Made by a program: the position numbers and the translations under genes
Source of the DNA: Breviolum minutum Mf 1.05b.01
Lineage: Eukaryota > Sar > Dinophyceae > Suessiales > Symbiodiniaceae
Assembly: GCA_000507305.1 (NCBI GenBank)
Contig: DF239114.1
Coordinates: 64,560 to 128,559 of the forward strand
Length of the DNA stretch: 64,000 bases
Direction: 5' to 3'
In this document: positions 1-10,499 of the stretch, piece after piece
Layout of the letters: the number at the start of each line of letters is the position of its first letter
How positions within the stretch are numbered: position 1 is the first letter of the stretch
The notes under the pieces: generated by a model
The model's database searches: none
What the model saw: the letters and a program-made list of their open reading frames with translations, nothing else
Told to the model about the DNA's origin: nothing

Positions 1-1541
1 ACGGAATGGCCAATCTTTTAATTTGCGTGGTATACCCTCCCAGCAGCCCTAACCACAGGTGGCTTACTTTGCTCCGCTTGTGCTTTCAGTGGTGGATCCC
101 GACCCGTCATTTTTCAACTCCTTGTGTCTACCACCGAATGGGTGCACATCTAGTGTTTGGCATCCTATGGCCTAAGAATGTCTATATATACATTTTTGAT
201 GAAACATGCTGCACATTCCAACCAAGGTCTTGAACAGCTCTTTTATCCCTTTTTGTTTCGGCTCCTGAACCCGCGATACCTGTAGCACCAAAAATTCGGA
301 ACAACCATGTCCTGCTAAGGTTTCTATAGTGCATCATCCATAGCTAGTGTCCCCGCTGTTACAGTTCATCAACAAATATATACATATAATTACATATATA
401 TGTACAAATATAAAACAAGCCCTTGTCATTAAACAAGCCACAGGTTCATACACTTTCTTGTAGCTTTTTTTTTAAAACAAACGTCATCTCTCCATCCTTT
501 GTAAATCCAAGCATCGAGACAGAATCCTTGGAATTCGGAGCTTGAAAACTGAATTCATCTTGAGTTTGAACCACCCATTCCCAGCGATGAATAAACCCGT
601 TTATAAAAAGAGGCAGTTAAACAGCACATAATCACATGAGCCAGATTAAGTAAGGACTGAACCATGATAAACCTGATATTCTACAACTGCATTAGGCAAC
701 ACACATTTGTTGTATACCTGGTACTATTCTTCGCCAAACCCTATATGACCGCATCATGGGTGTAGAGTTGCGTCATCTTTATCAAGTTTCAAAGGGTGCA
801 TCCTCCATGATGTTCCATCGGAAACATCTTAGCAAAACATGTATGGTACAAATTACAAATACAACTGCATGAGAAATAACATTGAAACAAACATACCCGA
901 CAGGAACAGTAAAAAACTCTGAAAACAACAACAACCCCCAAAAAAAACACCAAAGATACTGTACTCTTCCTTTAAGTTCTGTAACCAAAATCAATCCAAC
1001 ATCTTGCTGCTTTTTTTGACTTCTCAAAATCCCAGTACGGACTCAAGTCGAGGTGCGGTGCAGGAACATCCAAAACTTGTCGTCGTTCCGCTTGAATAAT
1101 CAAACATTCGATCCTTGGAAATCAAGGAAAATCTCCAGCCTATATGAACAAAGACTTGGTATCAATAACATTCAATAACTATCAACAAAATGAACAACCA
1201 GTAAATATGCCAAAAGGTGTAACTTGACAAAAGATTCGGTTAGTTGCTAATATGTACTCTTTCTCCCATAATCATGGAAGTGGAAAATGGCCTTTTTGAA
1301 GACTCAACTCATCTTCCAGGGCCCTGTTTTGCGAAGGGTAAATCTCAAAAGCCATATACAGAACGTTTCGTCCACGTTGGGGAAACTGAGCTTTCAACTA
1401 TCCATCTCCCCGGCTCTTTTGGCCCAGTCAGGTACCAGAAATAGAAGTGGAAGAGGCAAATGTCTATTGAGCGGTATTTTTAAAAAGCACAATGGCGATG
1501 GTATTAGATCTGTTTTCGAAAGTGGGGAACATAAAACTTGC

Positions 1542-1608
<67 letters not shown>

Positions 1609-2830
1609 GAACCTTCATCCTTCATCCTTCATCCCACCCACCATTCCCAAAGTGAAGCTTCCATAAGAGGACGCTTTCACATCGATCTGGGCTGGACTTC
1701 AGGTGAAGAATGCTTTGCCGATCAAAACCCCCCAGGTCCAATACCTCTAAACCTGGGCTTTTTGTGAAGGATTTTCCACATGGTTAACTGGTCAGGGTTA
1801 CCCGTGTAACCGTGGATGAAGGTCATTTTATTAAACTTGACTGAAGACTTAATTTAAACAAAAAAACATGGTGTTCATTGTGATTCCTTGTTGGGTAAGT
1901 CTGATGTAATATTTAGAGAAGAATTTAATAGGGTACTTAACAAAGACACAATATACAGTACAGTACATATATTCAAAAAAAACACATGTGCTAATCACCA
2001 GTCTTAGTGGCTATCATCCTCCAACTCACACGTCGTCTGCAGGGCGTTGCAGTGCATGAGGCTCATGAGCCTGGCAACTAATCAACCAATCCACTTAATC
2101 CAATGGGACCTACTGTTGGAAGAAATCCGGCTAACCAGTTGAGGTTGGTAGTTTATCCCATTATTTACAGGGTTTTATACATCCCAGGTAATACAAGATT
2201 TCTTCCATCAACAGTACACATCACCCAATACCTTCCAAACATCTTTAATAAACGGGCGTTCAACATCCAATACCACCAAACAGGCGCAGGAATCAAGTTG
2301 TAATGTCAAGTCTTAGGGCCTCTGTAAATCTTTTCCCCCAAAAATAAGGCATCGAACAATTCCGCAAAACTCGGCAGATTCTAGGTAAAAGAAAGATGTA
2401 AAATATCTCAAAGTGCTTGAACTTCAACAAACAAATGGCTGTTTTTATCCAATGTAGCTCTAATTCACACACAAATACACAGATATATTAAGTCAATGAC
2501 TCCATGAGCTGCAGGTGGTTATCAAAATTGGTGCTCTCTCAATCGCAATGCTGAGCTGCTTCCATGGTTCTGGCATTTTTGGTTTGGTGGTTTTGAACTT
2601 TGCGATCCAAGACCCAAGGAATCTTTAATTGTGCGGAAGGTTTTCTCAAACCCTGGCTGCACCTGAAAAAGGTGGGCCTTTAAAATACTGAATTTGATTG
2701 GCATGAATATATGGTCTTTCAAAATTGAATCAGTTGGCTCTTGCTCTCAAAGATTCCCCCTAACGTGGTGCTTAGTAAGGAATTTTTCGGGAATATCAAG
2801 GTGCATTCAAGGTGCATTTGTGGGGCAACT
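1..2830. other. Region with no supported gene
   Basis: No exon with convincing splice sites was found here. A minus-strand open frame at 782-1027 is hydrophobic and could be a membrane exon, but it lacks bestrophin motifs and clear borders. The stretch holds short AT runs and the (ATC)n repeat listed separately. If bestrophin paralog 1 continues leftward, its later exons should lie here or beyond the left edge; I could not find its PFG motif. Confidence 0.4.
1543..1608. repeat. (ATC)n microsatellite
   Basis: About 22 uninterrupted ATC units. The run reads as poly-His, poly-Ile or poly-Ser in different frames, and each of those open frames is only a by-product of the repeat. Two more ATC runs in the same orientation lie at 3356 and 21023. 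Confidence 0.97.
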
Positions 2831-2871
2831 CAGCCAGTATTGAACCCTTTCCCATTTTCACATCTCGGCGC

Positions 2872-2918
2872 CTGATGATTAACTGTCGAAACTCCGCAAC
2901 TTCTGTTTGTCGATCCTC
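2872..2918 (-). CDS. Bestrophin 1 exon with TEVAEFRQLI
   Basis: Begins after CCTACAG|GAGGATCG and reads EDRQTEVAEFRQLII. This matches the position where paralog 2 has EEVEMQVPFEQFHSLL. The end is tentative: CAG|GCGCCG would be another GC donor. The frame stays open to about 2830. Confidence 0.6.
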
Positions 2919-3355
2919 CTGTAGGTTCTTGTCGTTTGGGATGGTTGTCGGGTCCCCCCCTCACCCAGAACAAAGACATTCTAATGACATGTTGTGTCTG
3001 GGAGAATTTATGCATGCGTCGCAAAGAATAGGGAATATTCATCCTTGAATGATATGATGAATTGCTCGTTGTCCATTCCACCATTGAGATGTTCCCCGCA
3101 CGGTGATCTATTGCTGAGGTAGATGGCAGCGCCCTAAAAGGCCAGAAATTGAGCAAAATGACACACCTGGCCCGGTGACTCAATACTGCTGTTGCTTCCT
3201 TTGCCCTAAGCCTAAGCGTTTGCACGCTCTATCTGTGGTTGTTTGTGAGGGTATTGTATCACAGCTGAAGCCAAAATATGAAAACATGAAAAAGTAACAA
3301 AAAATTTCTGAAAAAAAAGAAAACATGAACACATACCACAGTGGTTGCTGTCACG

Positions 3356-3410
<55 letters not shown>

Positions 3411-4358
3411 TTTTTCAATAAAACACCAGATTCCACTTCTCAGCTGGCTTTAAAGCTGAAAACTTTCACTTAAATATCACCAACGAAGGAAACGCAGCAG
3501 GACGTACGTGAAACAAATCGGTCCTCCAAAGTCAAAAAAGCCAACAAATTGCTGAAGGCACTCATCCACTCTCCCGTCATCTGGCAAGATGGTAGCTTCT
3601 GGTCAAGGAGGGGGATATGTTCATATGCCAACACGACAGAAGGAAACTGTACCGTATATAAAACCTTATATTAACATACACATGCAAATGCACCTAATAT
3701 GCGTGTTTCACTGGTGATATGATGGGTAAATACATCTAAATTGTAGGATGCCCGTTTCTTTCCCCGTGCAAACCTTCCAAAACCCGGACATCTGCGGCCT
3801 GGTGGAAAAGAGTCACACTTTCCCAAAAGCGCGAATAAGCCTGGCATCGGTTGATTCAATTTCGTGCAGACCTATGCTGCTGATTTCACCCTCGGATTTG
3901 GAGGTGAAGTCTTCTTGGTGCGGGCACTTAGCTGTTGACTTGACCTTATAGAAAAACAGGTTTCAGTATGGGTTTCAGTCTCAAAGAATTGAACTGAAAC
4001 CACTTCTCTTTGTAGTCTCTACACAACCCCATCCCCCTGGAGAAGTTTTTTTGCCAAAGCTGTTGGTCAAGGTTCATCTTCCCAACAATAACAAGCAAAC
4101 ATGGCAGACATGGCATACATGTTAAAACCTTATCCAATTCTTATCCAATTCACGGGCCTGGTTGCTGCGAAAAACGATGAGAAAGCCCAGAACAAAGCTG
4201 AAACTGGACCAAACCGTCTGAATCCCTGCGATTCCAAGGTGACTCAACAATGATTGACTTGGACTGACACAAGCATGTTGAGTGGTGAAAAATGCTTCTA
4301 CACAAATCAAAACTACAAAAATGGTGATGAGCACATCACAATGCATCACACATGTCAT
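2872..4358 (-). CDS. Bestrophin-family anion channel, paralog 1 (partial gene)
   Basis: Bestrophins form pentameric membrane channels for chloride and bicarbonate; algal members are linked to bicarbonate supply for carbon fixation. Exons on the minus strand, in order: about 4358-4158, 3840-3799, 3580-3524 and 2918-2872. Together they read through GIQTVWSSFSFVLGFLIVF, then RSNQAYSRFWESVTLFHQ, then MTGEWMSAFSNLLAFLTLE, then a segment with TEVAEFRQLI. The FR-N-(A)Y-R-WE core just after a hydrophobic segment is the family's N-terminal hallmark. The last half, with the PFG motif, was not found in the window, so the gene is incomplete, runs off the left edge, or is degraded. Paralog 2 lies about 15 kb away on the same strand. 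Confidence 0.82.
3356..3410. repeat. (CAT)n microsatellite
   Basis: About 18 units, lying inside the inferred GA- or GT-donor intron between the third and fourth bestrophin 1 exons. Confidence 0.97.
3524..3580 (-). CDS. Bestrophin 1 exon MTGEWMSAFSNLLAFLTLE
   Basis: A 57-base, 19-codon exon, phase 0 at both ends. It aligns without gaps to TSGEWTSALSNLLSF of paralog 2. The acceptor is CTTGCCAG|ATG. The donor is either GAG|GACCGA (GA type) or, nine bases later, a GT site that would add DRF. The sequence GGAGGAYCGA occurs both at this exon end and at the next exon start. Confidence 0.8.
3799..3840 (-). CDS. Bestrophin 1 microexon AYSRFWESVTLFHQ
   Basis: A 42-base, 14-codon exon carrying the conserved AYSRFWE core. 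It starts and ends in phase 0. The acceptor is TGCCAG|G and the donor appears to be CACCAG|GCCGCA (GC type). A GT donor 9 bases further on would add three residues and cannot be excluded. In paralog 2 this sequence is in the middle of a larger exon. Confidence 0.85.
4158..4358 (-). CDS. Bestrophin 1 exon: TM helix and FRSNQ
   Basis: Encodes WSSFSFVLGFLIVFRSNQ, a hydrophobic helix running into the conserved FR-N motif. The exon end is fixed by joining to the next exon: CAG|GCCCGT to CCAG|GCTTAT is the only cut that restores the NQAY seen uninterrupted in paralog 2, so the 317-base intron is GC-AG. The upstream border is uncertain; the frame is open to 4358 but the true exon may start near 4235. 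Paralog 2 has an intron inside this segment (after VLG) that is absent here. Confidence 0.85.
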
Positions 4359-4894
4359 TGGCTCTCTGGCTCTTTCAAAATATTGCTCCAGGAGCTATAC
4401 TTCATTTAGCTTCTGTTGATCCTGAAGAAGAGCATGATCTCCATGGTTCCCTTGATCACTTGATGTTTTGGATCCTCCTCTTATCTGCTAAGAGTAGTTG
4501 CCAATCAAATGAGTAATAGCATAAGCCCATATACAACAAACCCCAAAATACAACAACAACCAGCATACGTTACAGCAGAATCATGAAACCTCGGAGAGAC
4601 GTCTCTTCCATGACATCAGGTTGAGCCTTCCATTTCCGCGTTCTCGTCGCCTTTTTCGCCCTCCCAGTAAAGATGCAGGATCACGGTGCCAAGAGCACAT
4701 GGAATAGACCAAACTAACCTTAGCAAATGGTAACGTAAAGAGATCCTGTAGTTATATCATTTCACGCGATTTCGGATAAAGGTATCAAAACTAGGTGAGG
4801 CTCCCTAGCTGCAAATACGTGCTTTTATCTACTTAAACATGCACTACAATGTAAGGTTTAGAAGAAAAACATGCACGCGCGGCTTAGACTAAGG

Positions 4895-5302
4895 TCATCT
4901 ATTCTGGATAACTATGTCATAATCCACCTTCACCTGAACTGTTCCCGTCATTTTGGCAGGATTCCACCCTGCGAACTCAAGTTGCATGGTTTCCAGTAAG
5001 ATTGGGTCAAAACTGGAGGTCGATGTTTTTTTTGTTTGTGTCCAATGCTTTTTGAGTTCTAAGTTAATTTGCAATGTCTCTAGAATGGACATGTTGTATG
5101 TATTACCCCTGCGAACCTCTCCCGAATCTTCACAGCTTTTTTTCAAACGTTGCCAAGAAACGCCTTCGGTAAAACGGACCCACGACGCATCAGCAAAACT
5201 GAAAGACCCCAGGTGCCATTTGGGTAAATAATCCTCGGTTGGATTTGGGCAAAACATGAATGAACCCACTGGCGAAACCATCAAATCTTCAAACCATGAA
5301 AC
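4895..5302 (-). CDS. G1 terminal exon
   Basis: The largest splice-bounded exon in the window: 135 codons plus stop, from TTTCTCAG|GTT to TAG. It reads VSWFEDLMVSPVGSFMFCPN near the start and VQVKVDYDIVIQNR at the end, with alternating hydrophobic residues suggesting a beta-rich fold. The family is not recognised. Confidence 0.7.
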   Translation of the reverse strand, partial: VSWFEDLMVSPVGSFMFCPNPTEDYLPKWHLGSFSFADASWVRFTEGVSWQRLKKSCEDSGEVRRGNTYNMSILETLQINLELKKHWTQTKKTSTSSFDPILLETMQLEFAGWNPAKMTGTVQVKVDYDIVIQNR

Positions 5303-8300
5303 CTGAGAAACTAACGAATCATGGACGATAATTAAGCTACTACAAAATAATCATAGGTCCGTCAGTCCGTCACCTCTCAACCATTTGGTGTTTTCAATAT
5401 TTTCAATAGTCGAAACTGAGTGCTGAAGCTTGTATCGTAGACAAGACACATTTCGCAACTGGTTGTTCCCCGGAAGACTTGGACGGCCCAATTTGAGCCG
5501 CCGAAACAGCTTTTTTACAGCCAGGAAGGTTTGATGATAGTTCAGCCAACCAAAAACATATCAAATCCTTGGGTTGTCAACAGCTAGTATAGCAACAGAT
5601 CTTATGGTCGTATCTCTAGCCCCAACTGACTTGCGCCCATTCTGAGGCCTCGTCATGGATCAAACTAACATGTGCTTTTTTCTTCATCTATGTAGGTCGG
5701 TAAAGTATGTGCCGGTTTCAACTCGGTTGAATACAATAGTAGTCACATGGGATCAAATTGGAGTATCTCCCATTATAAGTAGCAACAACACACAAAATAC
5801 ATATAAGTCACCACCAAACTGTTCACACGTATTGATACATAGAATAATCGCAAGAAGAATACCTATGAAACCTTATAAATTCTCATAACATCCGAAATAG
5901 CCGATCTATCCAAGACTATCTCTCCCTCAGAGTCGCAACTGTCAAGCAGCTGCCCCCCGTTTTTTTCGGTGACGCTCCGACGGTGTTCGGTGACGCTCCG
6001 GGCGCTTCCCGAGCCCTGCTAGCCAAGGAGGCTTCGTCTCAGCGGTTTGGGATGCAACTGCAAGGTACAGCGTTGATGGGTTAGAGTGATGTGATAAGAA
6101 CGTAATGATTCCAAACTCCAATCTTTAGCTTTAGAAATGTATGCATGTAAAATGTACAAGCATGTATGCAAACATGTATGAAGTGTCTGTATATCTTTCT
6201 GTCTGTAAATAACTCTCAAATCAACATCAAGGCCGGGTCTTTGTCCATCAAGACCGCATCTCAACCATCCAAGGCTGTTGGGCTCGTGTCGGGGCTCGGC
6301 TGCATGACCACGGATCCCCATCTTTCGTGGTGGATCATTTCCCACAAACGTATTGAATGAAGCTGCATCCTAAAATTATGGTACAACAAAAATAAGGATG
6401 GCATTCAAAATTCCAAACATGTTAGAAATGTACCCAACAAATCTGGATGGAAGTACTGACTGTAATATAAATATCGATAGGTACGTCAAGATGTGCAAAA
6501 ATATCTTCCCTTAGATCCGTCCAGGGGCTCAAGAAGCTTCCAAACTGGTTCCTCTTTAGTCAATTTTCATACTCACATCCTTGCTATTCCCATCATGGCT
6601 CGGAAGATATGGACCAACTCTCAAAACAGTCGAAGTTGTCATCGGACATTTTTTGCTGGAAATTAAAGCTGTTTCTTTCTTTGGAAGCTCCATTGCAGCA
6701 TGATTGAAACCTGCAAGACATATAGATATGTAATATCAGTATATTTATATATATATGCATGTATTGGCCGCAAAGCATCTTGGAACCACCATTGCTTCTG
6801 GGGCTCCATCTTTGGATCTAAATTCCAGTGCAGCTTGAGACGAGCAGCAAAGAGCTTACTCTTCTGATAAGAGTAATGCTTATTCATCTTTTGTAGTGTG
6901 GCATGCATTACTTCATTAAGCAAAATGCATGGTATCATGATTCATCATCTCTTTGGCTCTTGATCTGCTGAGAGTCCCATTTCAAGCTGCCCCTCGCCGG
7001 CATGTTTCTGCGTTCGACGGTGAAAATACGGCGGTTGCTGCGGGCTGGCTGTCGATTTTGAACAGCGAGCCGGAAAGACACAGATTCCAATCGCTAAAAG
7101 CGAGCTTGATTCATGATGCTCACATCAGATAGGTCACTGGATCATGTGAAGTTCACCATGAAGTCGGCGATCTATTGATGATTTATGTGGCAACATTGTC
7201 AAAGAAAATCTGAATCACTAATCTTGCTGGCAAAGAAGAGGTGAAGTGGATGAAATATCGAATCTCGCTCAAGGCCTATGTATCAACTGAGTCTATGTAT
7301 GGCTCTGATTTTTCAATACTCCTTGAAAGAAAACCAGGCTCAAGTTTGTTCACGGCATGCTTGTTAAGGACCCTATAGCCATCACCAACATCCATCAATC
7401 TGTCAAGTTCACTTGTCATGACCAAGCTCATCCGCTAGCTGAAAGAAAACTGAAAACTCAGCAATTTTGGACCCTGCTTCACCGGTTTCAATCGAACTAA
7501 AGTTTCAAAGTGTCATATGATATACGTGTTTCCAGCAAGTTCTTGGAAAATAACACTGGCTACACTCGCATGAATTCTGGTTCAGTGGAAAATGATTTAT
7601 CCAATGACGGAGCTGTTGGAAGAGTACACCTACAATTGAAATTCAATTAGCAGTTTATCTTCAACTTGGTCTAAAAATCTTAAACATATGCTGCATATGC
7701 CCATTGGAAGTCAAGGATTTTGTGGAAACCACATCACCGGTGAATGGACTCTCAAGTTTTCGTTGGGGTCCGACCGGTGTCAAACTTGATCTCGTCGGTT
7801 TCGCAAGCGTTCACGCAACAAGCGTTGCAAGGATTCCAAGCGACTGAAGTGCGAGCGATCTGTCTGCCTGGGGCCATTGGATGCTCCACTTGATGAAGTA
7901 TCTTCTTTTTGGAAGCAGGAAGGGGAATTGTCACAGATTCCTTACAGCACAAATAACGAGTTTGGAAGTGGTCGCCATCTTTTTTGTGTTTGGTGTATCT
8001 TACAAGTGAGAACCAAAAGAGACCAAAAGTACTCTACCTGTATACAATCTTCAAAGCGCCGGCGGCGTTTTAACCCATTTTTGACATCGTAAATGATGCA
8101 ACCTATTGCATAAGACATCATAAGGCAGACTTGTATCCATGTCATTGAATCAATGACGGAACAAAATACGACATTTTTGCTTTTCAGTAGTCTATCTTTC
8201 CAGTGCTTCAACAAATCGTCCCAAAACATCCTCCATAAAACCCACCATAAAGCATCAAATATCTCCAACTCATCTGTTTTCAACTGGTGAGCAAGAATAG

Positions 8301-8989
8301 AAATATCGCCCCTTGTTTTGGATGTAAATATCATGTGTATATACTATATACAAATCTATCCCAGCATGCTATCCGATCCCCTTTTCCCCAACAAGCTGTC
8401 ATGACATGATAATCCCAATTGAACTCCACTTCTTTTTGCAAATTAAAGAGATTTCTGGGTTCTCCAAATAGAGCCTTTTCAATGTCAATCCACATCAATC
8501 CCCATCAACTCTTGACAATTGAATTGGACCATGCCTGGCTAAGAAATCTTGCAATGACAATGACAGTTCGTGCAGTGAAATCCTTGCAGTCCGTGACGGA
8601 CTACTGGGATGCATCCTCGCGTCTGCTGTGACCGCCTTGGCAGTCAAGACGAAACCATTGGGGGCTGAGATCCCAAGGGAAGTAAGATGAAGGTTTGGAA
8701 AAAAATGCGAAATGTTTGAGTCATTTTGTTTCAGCCCTTTTGAAAGCAGCGGCGATTGTTCATTCGAAACAAAAATGGTGGTACATCTTGTCCATGAAGG
8801 CAACACCCCAACAAGGCATGATCGATGGAATCGATAGATGGATAATCTGCCACCTCTGAATATGGGCTTTGAGGAAGGGTGGGTTGATAGATCATTGAAA
8901 AATGAGCAAATCTAGAATTTCTTGCAAAAATCATGTTTGAGTGGAAATGGGTCCCTGAAAATCCTTCCTGCTTCCTCGATAGTGGCCAT
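4895..8989 (-). CDS. Multi-exon gene G1, unknown protein
   Basis: A chain of minus-strand exons: possible start 8989-8968, then 8664-8510, 8283-8173, 8102-8038, 7904-7786, 7048-6935 (tentative), 6863-6777 (tentative), 6710-6577, 6369-6226 and terminal 5302-4895. The joins 8510|8283, 6577|6369 and 6226|5302 agree in phase. Others are unresolved, so exon content or borders may be off. I do not recognise the protein; it has a basic helical stretch (RLESLQRLLRERLRNRR) and no evident membrane segment. Its end lies about 0.5 kb upstream of the bestrophin 1 exons on the same strand. Confidence 0.6.
6226..6369 (-). CDS. G1 exon
   Basis: Exactly 48 codons between AATTTTAG|GAT and GAT|GTTGAT, phase 0 at both ends. 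Reads DAASFNTFVGNDPPRKMGIR and ends DGQRPGLD. The phase agrees with both flanking exons. Confidence 0.65.
6577..6710 (-). CDS. G1 exon with consensus donor
   Basis: The acceptor GTCTTGCAG|GT and the textbook donor GAT|GTGAGT enclose 44 full codons. Reads FNHAAMELPKKETALISSKK, then TSTVLRVGPYLPSHDGNSKD. It joins the next exon in phase 0. Confidence 0.7.
6777..6863 (-). CDS. G1 candidate exon
   Basis: The acceptor is CTCTTATCAG|AAG. It reads KSKLFAARLKLHWNLDPKME and continues to ALRPIHA. The donor is unclear (possibly GC). A (TA)n-like intron follows. Confidence 0.45.
6935..7048 (-). CDS. Candidate exon, GC-rich
   Basis: Starts after AAAATCGACAG|CC and reads PARSNRRIFTVERRNMPARG, ending at an in-frame stop or an unseen donor. 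Base composition is clearly more GC-rich than neighbouring DNA, as in other exons here. Border and membership of G1 are uncertain. Confidence 0.4.
   Translation of the reverse strand, partial: PARSNRRIFTVERRNMPARGSLKWDSQQIKSQRDDES
7786..7904 (-). CDS. G1 exon, basic helix
   Basis: The acceptor CTTCCAAAAAG|AA has a pyrimidine tract and the donor is CAA|GTTTGA. It reads SGASNGPRQTDRSHFSRLES, then LQRLLRERLRNRRDQ, a strongly basic helix suited to nucleic-acid or protein binding. The region is more GC-rich than its surroundings. Confidence 0.6.
8038..8102 (-). CDS. G1 candidate small exon
   Basis: Bounded by GCAATAG|GT and ATACAG|GTAGAG. Reads IIYDVKNGLKRRRRFEDCIQ. Its start phase does not match the preceding exon as drawn, so one border is probably wrong. 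Confidence 0.4.
8173..8283 (-). CDS. G1 exon, tryptophan-rich helix
   Basis: Exactly 37 codons, phase 0 on both sides. The acceptor is CTTGCTCACCAG|TTG and the donor AAT|GTCGTA. It reads LKTDELEIFDALWWVLWRMF, an amphipathic, aromatic-rich stretch, then a basic tail. Both phases agree with the preceding exon. Confidence 0.65.
8510..8664 (-). CDS. G1 exon
   Basis: The acceptor TTGGGATCTCAG|CC follows a pyrimidine-rich stretch. The exon reads PNGFVLTAKAVTADARMHPS and later LSLSLQDFLARHGPIQLSR. It ends in phase 0 at AGA|GTTGAT. Function is unknown. Confidence 0.6.
8968..8989 (-). CDS. G1 possible first exon (start codon)
   Basis: ATG in the context AAAAGATGGCC begins MATIEEA. If the exon ends at GCAG|GAAGGA (a GA donor), the leftover G joins the CC at 8664 to give a continuous MATIEEAAPNGFVLTAKAV. 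A longer first exon reading MATIEEAGRIFRDPF is the alternative. Confidence 0.4.
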
Positions 8990-9127
8990 CTTTTCCTTGA
9001 AGCCATGATCCTAGAGGCAACCGCTATGACTCCAAAGGATTGACCCCAAACCGGAACCTATAAAAGACATCTATCAATGAAGGTCACTTTGTAAGCAGCT
9101 ATTTTCAAGTTCAAACCTTTCAGCTAA

Positions 9128-9325
9128 TCAGGGGAGTTTTTTCGGGGGGGGGTGGTTATCCTCCCAAAAACTTTCATCCTGCAGCTCAGGTGCTCTAGGC
9201 CCCGACGGTGCTGCTGATCTGGATTCACTCGCTTGAGTGTTTGAAGGTCTTAAGATTTCATGCTCTTCCTGGTGGCGTGGCGTTTTACGTTGGCATTTTG
9301 GATGGCACTCCCAGCAAGATCTGAC
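9128..9325 (-). CDS. Cys-containing exon, likely 3' terminal
   Basis: Reads SCWECHPKCQRKTPRHQEEH, with a CxxCxxxC cluster that could bind zinc, then a Ser/Pro-rich tail ending PPPKKLP and a stop. A likely acceptor is GGCAAG|GTCAGA, though the frame is open to 9373. It ends about 140 bases upstream of the G1 start, so it is probably the end of the preceding minus-strand gene. Confidence 0.5.
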   Translation of the reverse strand, partial: VRSCWECHPKCQRKTPRHQEEHEILRPSNTQASESRSAAPSGPRAPELQDESFWEDNHPPPKKLP

Positions 9326-9399
9326 CTTGCCGAATGAGATTGTATGAAGCTTTCCATTCTCAACATTTTTCAAATGATATTGTACCTCTCAATCTGACT

Positions 9400-10190
9400 T
9401 CAAACTATGTCATACTGAAAAGTTACATTCTTGCCACGTTCACACGTAGCTCCAATTGTTTTGCTGTCCTTGCGCTCTAAACACTGCTTGATTTTCCAAT
9501 GTACATGGTAATTCACTAAAATGAAAAACCGTATTTAACGAAAACTATATACACGCCATAATCAAACGGTTCTAGAATAGCATCAGCAAAGGATAGACCA
9601 CCCTCAAACTCTTGAAGAAGCCTATTAGTCGGGCAAACGAATACAACCTTATATAAATCTAATATATATATATATATACATCCCCTATCTAATGAGCCAT
9701 TTTCTGGTGTCTAGAGCTCTTACCAGTCCGTGCGACTAAACCTCCAATTGTTACTTGTCTCTTTTCCGCAGTTTCACTGATGATATCAACAGTTACTGCA
9801 AAAGTAGATCTTTAACCCATCTATAATAAAAAGATATGAAGAGCCATTCCTTCATTGTGATGAATTTTGCTGGATATCGCTACGATTCAGGAAGAGAAAT
9901 ATATTTTTCGTAGTGCTGGGAAACTTGTCCATTTCTGGCAGAGTTTGGCTCACTGAGGTTCCGTCGATGTCGCACACCTTGAGTGTATGAGTATGACTAT
10001 GAGTGCAATTATTATTTCACTGTACTCTTTCAATCCAAAATCTTTCAGTCAACGCACCTGCAGAAAAGGGTTCCCTCCTGGGAACAAACATGTCCGCTTT
10101 GAAGGGTGGTTGGAAAGATTTGGAAAAATAAAATTCCTTTTCCATAGGTGGGATGGGTTAGCGAGCAACCATTCTTCAGAGAGCCCTGAA
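9400..10190. other. No supported exon
   Basis: AT-rich, with a short (TA)n run near 9661. A plus-strand open frame at 9987-10226 has no splice support. Confidence 0.4.
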
Positions 10191-10270
10191 GCTCTATCTT
10201 TCAGGAAGGAACCAACGCCATCCTAACACGATCCTCACATCTGTTGAACCTGAAATCTGATGGTGATTAC

Positions 10271-10332
10271 CGAGTTGCACTCCAGAAGCTTGCAGTCCAA
10301 GTATCCAGTTCTCGCCATAAAGGGTCCACATC
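10271..10332 (-). CDS. Small exon, unknown protein
   Basis: The acceptor TTTCGGATTTCAG|GAT and donor CTCG|GTAATC bracket 20 codons plus 2 bases. It reads DVDPLWRELDTWTASFWSAT. A longer open frame in another phase covers 10194-10478, but this splice-bounded reading is more convincing. Confidence 0.5.
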
Positions 10333-10379
10333 CTGAAATCCGAAAAACAATTTCCAGAACAGTGCCGTTGGAAATTCAT

Positions 10380-10478
10380 GTTCTGGGGCATTTTTTGGGT
10401 AGTCTGTTGCCCTGTAATGGGGTCATTATATTCAACCACGTTTACTCTCTCACAAACCTTATGGCAACGAAAACTCAA
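10380..10478 (-). CDS. Candidate exon upstream of 10271
   Basis: Open minus frame reading VNVVEYNDPITGQQ. Borders are not fixed. It probably belongs with the exon at 10271-10332. Confidence 0.35.
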
Positions 10479-10499
10479 AAAACATGCATCATTCTCAAG

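Noticed and set aside
782..1027. Hydrophobic minus-strand frame as the bestrophin 1 C-terminus
   Set aside because: It ends MEDAPFET rather than a PFG-D-NDLP motif, and no border joins it to the known exons.
1492..1767. Open frames with long poly-His or poly-Ile
   Set aside because: They exist only because an (ATC)n run has no stop codons in any forward frame.
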